The notes beneath the pieces are model-generated. The model saw only the letters and a program-made list of their open reading frames with translations. It did not search any database and was not told the origin of the DNA. The position numbers were made by a program, and so were the translations under genes. Below, in pieces: positions 26,980 through 35,111 of a DNA stretch of 36,723 nt. Numbering within the stretch: the first letter of the stretch is position 1; each line of letters begins with the position of its first letter. Source of the stretch: Chlorobium sp. (GTDB lineage: Bacteria; Bacteroidota; Chlorobiia; Chlorobiales; Chlorobiaceae); the NCBI GenBank assembly GCA_005843815.1, contig SZYA01000063.1, positions 1 through 36,723 on the forward strand, in the 5' to 3' direction.

Positions 26980-27090
26980 CATACAAAAACGTACATGTCT
27001 GAACAGATCCGATCAAATCATGACCGTCAGGCGAATCTGATGAATCACGGCTCAATGACAAATACCAACGCCGTCGCCCTTGCCTGCCAA

Positions 27091-27681
27091 TCAGGTCTCT
27101 TTGAAAAATTCCTTCAGCCCCTCTTCATTCGGCTTCATCGACTTGTCGCCCTTGTTCCAGTTAGCCGGGCACACCTCGCCATACTCTTCGGTAAACTGAA
27201 GCGCATCTACCATACGGAGCACCTCATCCACATTGCGACCAAGTGCAAGATGGTTCACCACCTGATGCTGCACAACACCCGCTTTATCAATCAGGAACAA
27301 TCCTCTCAGCGCAATTCCTGCGCCCTCAAGCAACACATCGTAATCGGCGGCAACACTTTTGTTAAGATCCGAAAGCAGCGTGTAGGTAACGCCCTCAATA
27401 CCACCCTGGTTTCTTGGCGTGCGGAGCCAGGCATAATGGGAAAACTTGGAATCCACTGAGCAGCCAATCAACTCAACATTTCTGCTGCGGAACTCCTCCA
27501 GCTTCTCCTGAAAGGCATGAAGCTCGGTCGGGCAGACAAAGGTGAAATCAAGCGGATAAAAAAAGAGCACCACATACTTTCCCCTGAAATCGGAAAGCTT
27601 GCAGGAATCAACAAACTGCGAGCCGTTAACAACGGCTGGAAGATCAAAATCCGGAGCCTTGCGGCCGACAAGTACACTCAT
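27091..27681 (-). CDS. 2-Cys peroxiredoxin (AhpC/TSA family)
   Basis: A 196-residue peroxidase that reduces H2O2 and organic peroxides. Peroxidatic C50 is in FTFVCPTELHAF and resolving C171 in GEVCPANW. The thioredoxin-fold core GKYVVLFFYPLDFTF, then LIGCSVDSKFSHYAW and GLFLIDKAGVVQHQVVN, is complete. The C-terminal tail (KPNEEGLKEFFKET) is of the sensitive, over-oxidation-prone type. In an anaerobe it protects against occasional oxygen. It is 97 bp downstream of the antiporter on the same strand. Confidence 0.95.
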   Translation of the reverse strand: MSVLVGRKAPDFDLPAVVNGSQFVDSCKLSDFRGKYVVLFFYPLDFTFVCPTELHAFQEKLEEFRSRNVELIGCSVDSKFSHYAWLRTPRNQGGIEGVTYTLLSDLNKSVAADYDVLLEGAGIALRGLFLIDKAGVVQHQVVNHLALGRNVDEVLRMVDALQFTEEYGEVCPANWNKGDKSMKPNEEGLKEFFKET

Positions 27682-27778
27682 GGTATTTTTTTGGTTTTGG
27701 TTACGGAAGAGTAGTGAAAAAAACAGGACAATTTTTATCCATTATAACAAATTTTCATACATTTCGCAAACGCTTTCC

Positions 27779-29932
27779 TCACTTTCGGCTGTACAGCCTC
27801 TCCAGCATTTTTTTTACTCCTTCAAAACTTCCCATCATTTTCTTGACAGGCTGCACCGGGACATCATCGCAGGTGTCGTCGGGAATGCCGGTCTGCACAG
27901 GATAGATAAGAATAAAACTGTTTTTCTGAAAATACCTGTTGAGATATGATGGAATCCTGGCCATCTTGGGATGGTAGGAGTGGTGATGTTTGCGGCTCAT
28001 CACAAGAATGAGATTATCATCATTTTTTATCTCGCTCGAAAGCACGAGAAAATCATCCCACCCCCTGAACACCTTGTACTCAGCATTGGAAATAACTTTG
28101 GCATAGCTCTCCTTCAGGCACCAAATGGTCTGCTTTGAGGCGTAAACCACCAGCTTGCTGCCGGTGTTTATTATCAAACTGACCACGCGTTGCAGCCAGA
28201 GCGCAAACCCAACCTCATTTTCTGCACCCTCAGGAATAACCATAATCGTTCGCCTGATCGTGGAAAGCGGCTGAAACGACTTGTAGATAAAGGTTGTGAT
28301 GTTACTCCGGCCAAGAATACTCTCCGGCGAACTGCTGAGCAAACTCTCCGTAAGGGATAGTTTGTGATGCAGTCCCAAAATAAGGTCAGTTATTTTTTGC
28401 TCTCTGATAACACTGGAGATACCATTGGCTATATCGCTGTCGTAACGAAGCAGCCCCTTGAGAACATTATCGGTCGAAGAGGCTGCGATTGCAGCTTTTT
28501 CAAGAATTTTGCCTGCATTCCTCTCTGCAGTTTCATCGGGCAAGATGTTATCCGCAACATGCATGGCATAAATACCATTACGGCTCTTCCCTGATTTCAC
28601 GGTCATACTGAGATTGACCAATTCGTCAACCGTGGCTATATCATCAGTATGAATCAATATGCGCTCTTCTGTTACCATAACTCCAGGTGCAGCAACATCA
28701 TCAGCCACTTCGGCAAGGGCAATATTGTGCGCCCCCTTCTCCCCGATAACGGTTGCCAGTGTGCAGGTGACCAGAATAAACAGAATGGTTCCATTCAGCA
28801 CGCTCTCGTCAAGCAATCTGACTGGAGCGCCAGTGAGGGTATAACCAGTGACCGTATTATAACCAATAAGCACTGTGGCCAGTGCCACAGCCGCATGGGC
28901 GCTGATAAGCCCGAAGATCAGCCGCCTCTGGTCGAGGGAAAAACCATATATTTTCTGGGTTATCCACGCTGATAGATATTTTGCCACCGTTGCAGCCACC
29001 GTAATAATCACAGCAACCTTTATAGTTTCGAAATCCTTGAAAAGTGCACGAATATCGATAAGCATACCAACACCGATCAGAAAAAAGGGAATAAAGATAG
29101 CGTTGCCAACAAACTTTATCCTGTTCATGAGCGGCGATGTCCGTGGAATCTGGCGGTTCAGGGCCAGCCCTCCAAGGAATGCGCCAATAATAGCCTCAAC
29201 ACCTGCCGCTTCCGCAAGAAAGCCACTGAAAAAGACCATGGCCAATACAAAAAGGTATTGCAGCACACTGTCATCAAAGCGCTTGAAAAACCATCGGGCT
29301 ATAAGCGGAAAGAGCAGAAGAACAACCAGACTGAAGAGCGTGAGACCAACAACAAGCCTGATCCAGAAACCACTCATCACCTCTCCTGTCGAAATCCCGG
29401 CAACAATCGCCAGCACCAGAAGTGCAAGGGTGTCGGTAATAATGGTTCCGCCAATAGCAATATTCACCGCCTTGTTCTTTGCAATACCAAGCTTGCTGAC
29501 AACGGGATAGATGATAAGCGTGTGAGAGGCAAAAATACTGCCGACAAGAATTGAGGAAAGTAGTGGAAACTGGAGAATATAGATGCCCACAAGAATACCG
29601 AGTGAAATTGATAACACAAAGGTATAGAGCCCAAAAAGAATACTTTTTGAACTGTTTTTGCGAAAATCGGCAACATCAATCTCCAAACCCGCAAGAAACA
29701 TGATGTAGAGAAGCCCCACTGTTCCAAAAAGAATAATACTGCTGTCGCGCAGCATCATATTCAATCCATAAGGGCCAATCACCGCTCCGGCAATAATCAG
29801 ACTGACCAGACTGGGGATTTTTAGCCGGCCAAGCAGAACTGGAGCAAACAGAATGATGAGGAGTAACAGGGAAAACTGTAACACCGGATTTTTCAGAGGT
29901 AAAGAGAGATCAAGCAGGCTCATCAACAGCAT
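27779..29932 (-). CDS. CPA2-type cation:proton antiporter with large cytoplasmic tail
   Basis: This 717-residue protein has a membrane part at about 15-395 with the CPA2 landmarks FLAGLEID (79-86), GGTIITDTLALLV (D167, the ion-site position), GAFLGGLALNRQIP and FIPFFLIGVGMLID. A tail of about 300 residues follows with two universal-stress-like segments (ERILIHTDDIATVDELV..., and RRTIMVIPEGAENEVG). This fits Kef/Na+/H+ antiporters known from Bacteroidetes and Chlorobi. The cation is not determined; the tail may bind a nucleotide or ligand, which is inference. Start could be ATG 29932 or ATG 29923. Confidence 0.88.
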   Translation of the reverse strand: MLLMSLLDLSLPLKNPVLQFSLLLLIILFAPVLLGRLKIPSLVSLIIAGAVIGPYGLNMMLRDSSIILFGTVGLLYIMFLAGLEIDVADFRKNSSKSILFGLYTFVLSISLGILVGIYILQFPLLSSILVGSIFASHTLIIYPVVSKLGIAKNKAVNIAIGGTIITDTLALLVLAIVAGISTGEVMSGFWIRLVVGLTLFSLVVLLLFPLIARWFFKRFDDSVLQYLFVLAMVFFSGFLAEAAGVEAIIGAFLGGLALNRQIPRTSPLMNRIKFVGNAIFIPFFLIGVGMLIDIRALFKDFETIKVAVIITVAATVAKYLSAWITQKIYGFSLDQRRLIFGLISAHAAVALATVLIGYNTVTGYTLTGAPVRLLDESVLNGTILFILVTCTLATVIGEKGAHNIALAEVADDVAAPGVMVTEERILIHTDDIATVDELVNLSMTVKSGKSRNGIYAMHVADNILPDETAERNAGKILEKAAIAASSTDNVLKGLLRYDSDIANGISSVIREQKITDLILGLHHKLSLTESLLSSSPESILGRSNITTFIYKSFQPLSTIRRTIMVIPEGAENEVGFALWLQRVVSLIINTGSKLVVYASKQTIWCLKESYAKVISNAEYKVFRGWDDFLVLSSEIKNDDNLILVMSRKHHHSYHPKMARIPSYLNRYFQKNSFILIYPVQTGIPDDTCDDVPVQPVKKMMGSFEGVKKMLERLYSRK

Positions 29933-30317
29933 CGCGCACAGTATTTTATTTCGCCAGATACCTTTAAGTAAAAAAAGCCAGCCAAGGAAACACTCAGGGC
30001 ATTATTCCCGCAAATATGCATATCTTTTCAGTGGAACACAAACCGGGGGAATTCAGGTATCATAACTGGTACCGTTTCTGAAAAAGCTGATAGATATACC
30101 GGCTCCATTGTACGAACAGTGCTTCTGGCTCAAGGCTGAAGCGAATGTTTCCGGGACGGCCATGCAGCAGATGAACACGGGAATGTCTCTCCAGCAGTGC
30201 CGTATTCGAAAAAAAACCCTGAAAAGCAACGCAGTTCGAGATCTACATCTTTGCTTTGGATGCTGCCTGCTTCCATGAAGCCACACACTTTCAGAAAACC
30301 GGCAGGCATGCTCCTTT
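29933..30317. other. Gap between rhodanese and antiporter, with a possible gene relic
   Basis: In 385 bp there is no intact gene. On the minus strand, 30242-30060 is an open stretch with protein-like content (ALLERHSRVHLLHGRPG, then IRFSLEPEALFVQWSRY) but no usual start codon; it is separated from another open frame (MKRSMPAGFLKVCGFME) by a run of eight T. A decayed small gene is possible but not shown. Confidence 0.4.
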
Positions 30318-30692
30318 TCATGCCTTGCTGTTGAACATCTGCTTGAGCCACGATCCGGTTTTTTGGCCAGCCTCTCTTTTGAGTGGCAGCCCATCCCGTT
30401 CCCATCCAACAATCCCGTGCTGCATATTAACCGCTTTGCTGTACCCGTGATCTGTCAGAAAACGAGTCGCAATCCCGCTGCGACCACCACTGCGACACGC
30501 AAGAACAACCTTTCGGTTTACAGGAATTTCCTGGTAGCGTTGCTCAAGTTGGCGCAAAGGAATCATCATAATATCGGGAACATCGAATGATTTTTTGGCT
30601 ATTTCAGAGGGTTCACGAACATCGACCAACAATGCCCCCTTTTGCATGAGTGCAAAAGATGCTGTAGGACTAACTTCACGAATATTGCTCAT
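30318..30692 (-). CDS. Single-domain rhodanese (sulfurtransferase)
   Basis: A 124-residue protein with LLVDVREPSEIAKKSF and the active-site loop ACRSGGRSG, where the cysteine would carry persulfide. The substrate strand GWERDGLPL follows. Unlike many homologues it ends with a basic amphipathic tail (KTGSWLKQMFNSKA). It presumably moves sulfane sulfur in the cytoplasm, a central species in sulfur-oxidising phototrophs. A promoter and inverted-repeat operator lie 156-201 bp upstream, so it may be induced by polysulfide or metal stress. Confidence 0.88.
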   Translation of the reverse strand: MSNIREVSPTASFALMQKGALLVDVREPSEIAKKSFDVPDIMMIPLRQLEQRYQEIPVNRKVVLACRSGGRSGIATRFLTDHGYSKAVNMQHGIVGWERDGLPLKREAGQKTGSWLKQMFNSKA

Positions 30693-30998
30693 AGTCTCTT
30701 TTTATCTGCTTATTTCTGTTTGTCATGCCCGGGTGCGATAACAGGGCATTATCACGATATCATCAATGACCAAGCGGGGATTGAATGGGTAGAGTTTGCT
30801 TAATGCGCTCCAGCTTGAACCGAAAAGATAAATCCGTAACCGATACCTATACCCGGTATGGGTATATATACAAAATATCAGAATAAAGAACAAGCAATGA
30901 TCTTCCGTTAGCATTGCCGTACAGCATATTCTATGCAATTTGGTTCAGTCCAGGAGGTGGGGGGAGCGCATCGTGCAATACGCAACAGTAGCGGACCT
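30693..30998. other. Gap between arsA and rhodanese
   Basis: This 306-bp stretch carries the candidate rhodanese promoter and operator (30848-30893), and nearer the gene a second palindrome GATAA-N7-TTATC (about 30739-30755). No gene is supported. Confidence 0.7.
30848..30893 (-). promoter_or_regulatory. Promoter with CsoR/CstR-like inverted repeat upstream of rhodanese
   Basis: On the minus strand, TTGTTC (30893-30888), 17 bp and TATATA (30870-30865) make a good promoter. The 19-bp inverted repeat TATACCC-GGTAT-GGGTATA (30848-30866) overlaps its -10 end and presumed start. The ATACCC...GGGTAT layout is like CsoR-family operators, some of which (CstR) control rhodanese genes in other bacteria; that assignment is inference. 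Confidence 0.5.
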
Positions 30999-32750
30999 CT
31001 ACGCCATCAGCCCCGCCAGCCGCTCCAACCCGGTAGGTTCATCCTTCAATAACGGCACAACAGCGTATCGCTTTGCATGGTGGTGAGCCACAGCCTCAAT
31101 CTCTTTGAGTTCATTCTGTGCCCGTTGGCGCAACAGCGTGGAGGTGGTCGAGGCTGCCGCAACGCTGTTATTGATAATCCATGCCCAGGGTTCAATGGCT
31201 GCCCGCCGCAGCTCCTGCTGGAGATTGGCTGCCTCCAGCACCGGCGTTGTTTCGGCGAGCGTGACCAGCAGCACCTTGGTCAGTGCCGGATTCTGCATCT
31301 GCATCATCGGCGTTACCTCAGTCAATCCATCACTCCGCGTCTGGCGGGCAAATTCGCGATGATAGGCTCCGGTGGCATCAAGCAGCAGAAGCGTATGGCC
31401 GGTTGGTGCTGTGTCCATCACCACAAACTTTTGATCGGCCTCACTGATAATGCGGGAAAAGGCCTGAAACACAGCGATCTCTTCGGTGCAGGGCGAACGC
31501 AAATCCTCTTCGAGCAGGGCACGCCCTTCGGCATCAAGCGCCATCCCCTTGCTCTTCAGCACCTCCGTGCGGTAGCGTTCAGTCTCGGCCTCTGGGTCAA
31601 TACGGCTCACGGTAAGATTCTCCACGGATTCCGTTAAGGTCTCGGCAAGATGCGCCGCCGGGTCAGAGGTGCTGAGATGAACCGGCAGACCCCGACGCGC
31701 CAGTTCAACAGCAAATGCAGCCGCAAGTGTTGTTTTGCCAACACCACCCTTTCCCATAAACATCACCAGACCACGCCCCTCAGCAGCAAGAGCATCAACC
31801 AGTGATAAAAGTGGTGGCGCATGACAAGAGACCGCCTCCGTTCTCTCTTGAGACAATGAGGAGGTTACGCCAGAAAAAAGTTGGTGCAAAGCATCCAGCC
31901 CGACAAGGTTAAAGGGTTTGAGCAAAACCTCATCGGTTGGCAACCGCTTGAGCTGAAGAGGTAGTGCAGCCAAAACAGCCTGTTCACGGGCCAGAATGGC
32001 TGATGCCAGCGGATCAGAGGCAGCCTCAGTATCGGGAAAAACTCCGTTAATCACCAGATACTGCCGGGCAATGCCGATAGCCGCAAGCTCCTCACTGGTT
32101 CGGGCAACCTCATGCAGGGCTGCCTGCTGGGCACGAGCTACAAGCACCAGACGGGTACGCTCCGGGTCAGCCAGCGCATCAACCGCAGCCTTGTACTGGT
32201 CGCGCTGCTTCTGCAGACCTGCCAACGGGCCAAGGCAGGAGCTGTCACCTTTTCCAGTTTCAAGAAAGCCGCTCCAGGCACCAGGCAATTGCAGCATCCG
32301 TATGGTGTGGCCGGTGGGCGCCGTATCAAAAATGATGTGGTCGAAATCTGCGGTGAGCGCTGTATCAGTCAGCAGTGAGGTGAACTCGTCAAAGGCTGCA
32401 ATCTCGGTGGTACATGCTCCCGAGAGCTGCTCCTCAATACTTCGAACAACCGCATCGGGCAGGAGGCCGCGCACCGGTTCGACAAGACGATCACGATATT
32501 TCCGGGCGGCATCCTGCGGATCAATCTCAAGGGCCGAAAGAGAAGGTACCGAAGGGAGAGCTGTTATCTGATTGCCAATGGTAACACTAAAAACCTGGCC
32601 AACATTGGAGGCCGGATCAGTACTGACAAGCAGCACCCGCCTCCCCGACTCAGCAAGGGAGATCGCGGTGGCACAGGCAATTGAGGTCTTTCCAACGCCG
32701 CCTTTTCCGGTGAAAAAGAGAAAGCGCGGTGGCTCTGCAAGAAATTTCAT
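30999..32750 (-). CDS. arsA: Arsenical pump-driving ATPase ArsA
   Basis: A full two-half ArsA of 583 residues. Each half has a deviant Walker A (GKGGVGKT at 15-22 and 333-340) and a switch DTAPTGHT (142-149 and again in the second half). The metalloid cysteines C113, C172 and C421 align with C113, C172 and C422 of plasmid R773 ArsA. It should bind As(III)/Sb(III) and hydrolyse ATP to drive an ArsB-type pump. No such pump is nearby, so the partner is elsewhere or absent. The ATG is 18 bp after the arsD stop, so they are one operon. Confidence 0.94.
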   Translation of the reverse strand: MKFLAEPPRFLFFTGKGGVGKTSIACATAISLAESGRRVLLVSTDPASNVGQVFSVTIGNQITALPSVPSLSALEIDPQDAARKYRDRLVEPVRGLLPDAVVRSIEEQLSGACTTEIAAFDEFTSLLTDTALTADFDHIIFDTAPTGHTIRMLQLPGAWSGFLETGKGDSSCLGPLAGLQKQRDQYKAAVDALADPERTRLVLVARAQQAALHEVARTSEELAAIGIARQYLVINGVFPDTEAASDPLASAILAREQAVLAALPLQLKRLPTDEVLLKPFNLVGLDALHQLFSGVTSSLSQERTEAVSCHAPPLLSLVDALAAEGRGLVMFMGKGGVGKTTLAAAFAVELARRGLPVHLSTSDPAAHLAETLTESVENLTVSRIDPEAETERYRTEVLKSKGMALDAEGRALLEEDLRSPCTEEIAVFQAFSRIISEADQKFVVMDTAPTGHTLLLLDATGAYHREFARQTRSDGLTEVTPMMQMQNPALTKVLLVTLAETTPVLEAANLQQELRRAAIEPWAWIINNSVAAASTTSTLLRQRAQNELKEIEAVAHHHAKRYAVVPLLKDEPTGLERLAGLMA

Positions 32751-32768
32751 GATTCTGTTGTGTAGAGA

Positions 32769-33131
32769 TTAGCAGCAGCAACCGGTTGAACAGCAGCTCT
32801 TTGAAGGTTTTGAACCATCACTTGCGGCATCAATGCCTGACCAGCGGATCAGCTCATCGCGGGTTGGATAGCGGCCCGTCAAGATGACTGCGCCATCAAG
32901 AAGAATCAACGGCAACCCCTCCTGCCCGGCATGTTCGAGAAATGTTTTCACCTCAGAATTTTCAGCGAAAGCCATAGGCTGATGAGCAAGATTAAAACGA
33001 TCAATCGCAACACCATTCTGCCTGGCCCAATCGACATCAGCCGCAAAAGTGACCAGCGCCTGATCAACCTCAACACCACACACTCCTGTAGAGCAACAGA
33101 GTGCAGGATCAAAAACTTGAATCTGTTTCAT
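32769..33131 (-). CDS. arsD: Arsenic metallochaperone ArsD
   Basis: 120 residues. It delivers As(III) to ArsA and weakly represses the operon in other systems. The thiol triad C12, C13, C18 is exactly the chaperone site of characterised ArsD. The C-terminus has further cysteines (C113, C114, C118-C120), like the vicinal pairs of R773 ArsD. The start is well set: AAAGGAGATG lies just before ATG 33131. The arsD-arsA pair is a conserved functional unit. Confidence 0.93.
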   Translation of the reverse strand: MKQIQVFDPALCCSTGVCGVEVDQALVTFAADVDWARQNGVAIDRFNLAHQPMAFAENSEVKTFLEHAGQEGLPLILLDGAVILTGRYPTRDELIRWSGIDAASDGSKPSKSCCSTGCCC

Positions 33132-33206
33132 GGTACATCTCCTTTAATTGTAAATAATTAAAAAATCACACTGCGGCTTCACCCGAACCCGGAGAGAGAC
33201 CGTTTT

Positions 33207-33509
33207 TCAGGAGCAGCAACCACCATGACTCTTCTCCTTGCTGCCATGAGTTCCGCAGCAACAGCCCGATGATGAGGCGGTAAGCAACTCTTTGAGCTCA
33301 TCATAGGAGGGAATACGCCCTTTGCAGACCACTTTTTCATCAACCACAAGCGCCGGAGTGGTCATCACATTGTAGGCCATGATCTTCTGCAGATCCTCAA
33401 CCTTTTCCACAACAGCATTAAGACCCTCTTTTGAGATGACAGATTTGACAGCATCAACAAGCTGATTGCAGGTTGAACAACCACTGCCAAGAACTTTTAT
33501 CTTTTTCAT
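33207..33509 (-). CDS. Small thioredoxin-like protein with cysteine-rich tail
   Basis: 100 residues starting MKKIKVLGSGC; ATG 33509 is chosen over the frame from 33548. The redox motif is C11-S-T-C14, with a cis-proline at TP 51-52, placing it in the MTH895/TM0996 (redox-active disulfide) group. Beyond the fold (about 80 residues) is a tail with C83-C85 and C98-C99 (SGCCCGTHGS, GGCCS) that normal members lack. In many genomes this protein sits beside ArsR and a permease. Here it is between arsR and arsD, and the tail, like that of ArsD, may hold metalloid. Confidence 0.85.
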   Translation of the reverse strand: MKKIKVLGSGCSTCNQLVDAVKSVISKEGLNAVVEKVEDLQKIMAYNVMTTPALVVDEKVVCKGRIPSYDELKELLTASSSGCCCGTHGSKEKSHGGCCS

Positions 33510-33571
33510 TGTATTACTATTTATAGTGTTATAGACAACAGACAACAATCAGGAACAGACTCAACAACTAC

Positions 33572-33940
33572 TCAACGGCACATATCTTCCTGTGCTCCCT
33601 CTGAAATCGGGCAACCACACTCAAAGACTCGCTCCGGGGCAAAAAAAACTGCAAAAACAGTGTTAGCCTTCAGCCAGCTCTCCTGATTGATGCAGTAACG
33701 AACTTTGGGAGGATTTATCTCACCCTGTATCAACCCTGCTTCAAGAAGAGCCTTCAGATGCTGTGAAATGGTTGACTGAGCCATAGGTATAAGTTCCGTC
33801 AACTCCCCGGTAAAACAGCATTGCTGACTGGCAAGAAGCTGTAAAATTTTTACCCTCACCGGATGGCTCAGGGCCTTTGCAAACACGGCAACAGCCGACT
33901 CCTCACCGCTATACTCTACTGCCAACAGGGTTCTTTTCAT
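33572..33940 (-). CDS. arsR: ArsR-family metalloid-responsive repressor
   Basis: 122 residues with a winged helix: FAKALSHPVRVKILQLL, then SQQCCFTGELTELIPMAQSTISQHLKALLEAGLI. The vicinal C41-C42 near the DNA-binding helix and C108, C110 and C121 at the C-terminus are candidate As(III)/Sb(III) ligands; the exact site type cannot be settled from sequence. It opens the arsR-trx-arsD-arsA operon and should repress it until metalloid binds. The 33 bp upstream hold a candidate operator overlapping the cbiR stop. Confidence 0.93.
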   Translation of the reverse strand: MKRTLLAVEYSGEESAVAVFAKALSHPVRVKILQLLASQQCCFTGELTELIPMAQSTISQHLKALLEAGLIQGEINPPKVRYCINQESWLKANTVFAVFFAPERVFECGCPISEGAQEDMCR

Positions 33941-33956
33941 AACTCAGCATCTTTGT

Positions 33957-33977
33957 TTATCGCAAATATACGATTAA
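33957..33977 (-). promoter_or_regulatory. Candidate ArsR operator
   Basis: TTATCG and CGATTAA flank an 8-base AT-rich centre (CAAATATA) as an imperfect inverted repeat just upstream of arsR. The last bases are the stop of the upstream gene. The ars promoter would then lie inside the cbiR 3' end. Confidence 0.35.
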
Positions 33978-34816
33978 TTCAACAAGATCAAAACAGGGAG
34001 AGTGAAACGTCCGGCAATCCTCTCCATCACCCCGCACGACGACTCAAAATCCGCTTCCGAAAAGATCTCCATGGTAAAAACACGGCTGACCAGTGGCTGA
34101 AGGGCAAGTTCACCCATCAGCAGCTCAAGCGCCTCCGGTTTCAGATAGCTCAGAGAGTTGTGATCCTTCCCGTCAACAGTGCCGTGAACGTGCAGCACCT
34201 TTGCTTTGGGCAGATAGCGTTTGAGATAGTCGGCCGTCGGGAATCCGTAGTATTCGAGGTGGCCAACATCAAGTGCCACGGAGAGGCCGAACTCCTCGAC
34301 GACCGGCCAGACAAGCTCAAAGGGGTAGTTGAGATTTTCGGCACAGAAAGATGACGCTGGTTCATCAGTACCTTTCAGCAGCATCGCCAGAGAATCGCGC
34401 AGGGCATCGGTAAAGCGCTGTTGCTCATCCGCAGAAAATCCGTTGATATCCACACCCGGCCCTGCCTCAAAGTGCATGACGTAGGCAGATTTCGGCAGGT
34501 CACGGGTCAACTCAATAATCCGCAGGCATTTACCGACGGATCGCTCCCGCTCTGCGCGGTCGGGATGGCCAAGATAGACGTCAAGTGGCAGGTGAACGGA
34601 ATAGGTGAGCGACCACTCATTGGCCAAATCCATGAGCCTCTGAATGTCCGCTGGTGAGGGCAAGTTGCTGAATTCGTCGGATTCAAAGAGTACCAGTTCA
34701 ATGTCATCAATCTTCTCCTTGAGATACTCCACATTGGGAATGATGTCGGCAGGGATGATGTAGGAACTTGTCCCGAAGCGAAAAGGAAAGCGCTGCTTGA
34801 GGGTCATGGTGGTCAT
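33974..34816 (-). CDS. cbiR: Cobamide-remodelling phosphodiesterase-like protein (CbiR family)
   Basis: A 280-residue TIM-barrel protein of the AP-endonuclease-2/xylose-isomerase-like fold. Likely metal ligands: H75 (VHLPLDVYLG), H115 (MHFEAG), E160 (CAENLNYP), D183 and H186 (ALDVGHLEYYG), H209/H211 (VLHVHGTVDG), E250 (TMEIF). The opening RFGTSSYIIPADIIPNV with DDIELVLFE is the pattern I associate with CbiR, which cuts the lower ligand of imported cobamides so that they can be rebuilt. A general sugar-phosphate isomerase is the alternative. Start at ATG 34816 or 34807. The gene ends 33 bp before arsR on the same strand. Confidence 0.65.
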   Translation of the reverse strand: MTTMTLKQRFPFRFGTSSYIIPADIIPNVEYLKEKIDDIELVLFESDEFSNLPSPADIQRLMDLANEWSLTYSVHLPLDVYLGHPDRAERERSVGKCLRIIELTRDLPKSAYVMHFEAGPGVDINGFSADEQQRFTDALRDSLAMLLKGTDEPASSFCAENLNYPFELVWPVVEEFGLSVALDVGHLEYYGFPTADYLKRYLPKAKVLHVHGTVDGKDHNSLSYLKPEALELLMGELALQPLVSRVFTMEIFSEADFESSCGVMERIAGRFTLPVLILLN

Positions 34817-34985
34817 CGGTTTATGGTTATCAACGTGCTCCCGAATGTAAGCATTACTGATGTTAATTGCTGAGAACTGTGTTTGCGTCTACAATCAAAA
34901 AGCAACCGCCAGATGACGTTCGCTCAGTATGACTCTTGCTGTTGTCGGTGGTTACCGAAACATTTTGGCACGCAGCTCGTCGGCA

Positions 34986-35021
34986 TCGGACGCTGAGTAG
35001 GCCGAAGGCCGTATCGAAGCG
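34986..35021 (+). repeat. 36-bp dispersed palindromic repeat, copy D
   Basis: TCGGACGCTGAGTA, core GGCC-GAA-GGCC, then GTATCGAAGCG. It is nearly identical to copy B. It lies in the 295-bp gap (34817-35111) between cbiR and the SUMF1 gene, about 90 bp past the latter's stop. I see nothing else supported in that gap. Confidence 0.8.
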
Positions 35022-35111
35022 TGCTTTCCATGAACAAGTTCAAGGTCCGTGTGCGGTAACCGGTCGGATACGGAAGGCTCAAAAGGAAAAGCGGAAGGAG
35101 CTGCCAACCGA

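Noticed and set aside
30723-30938. 71-codon minus ORF over the rhodanese promoter
   Set aside because: It covers the operator and -10 and has no protein-like pattern.
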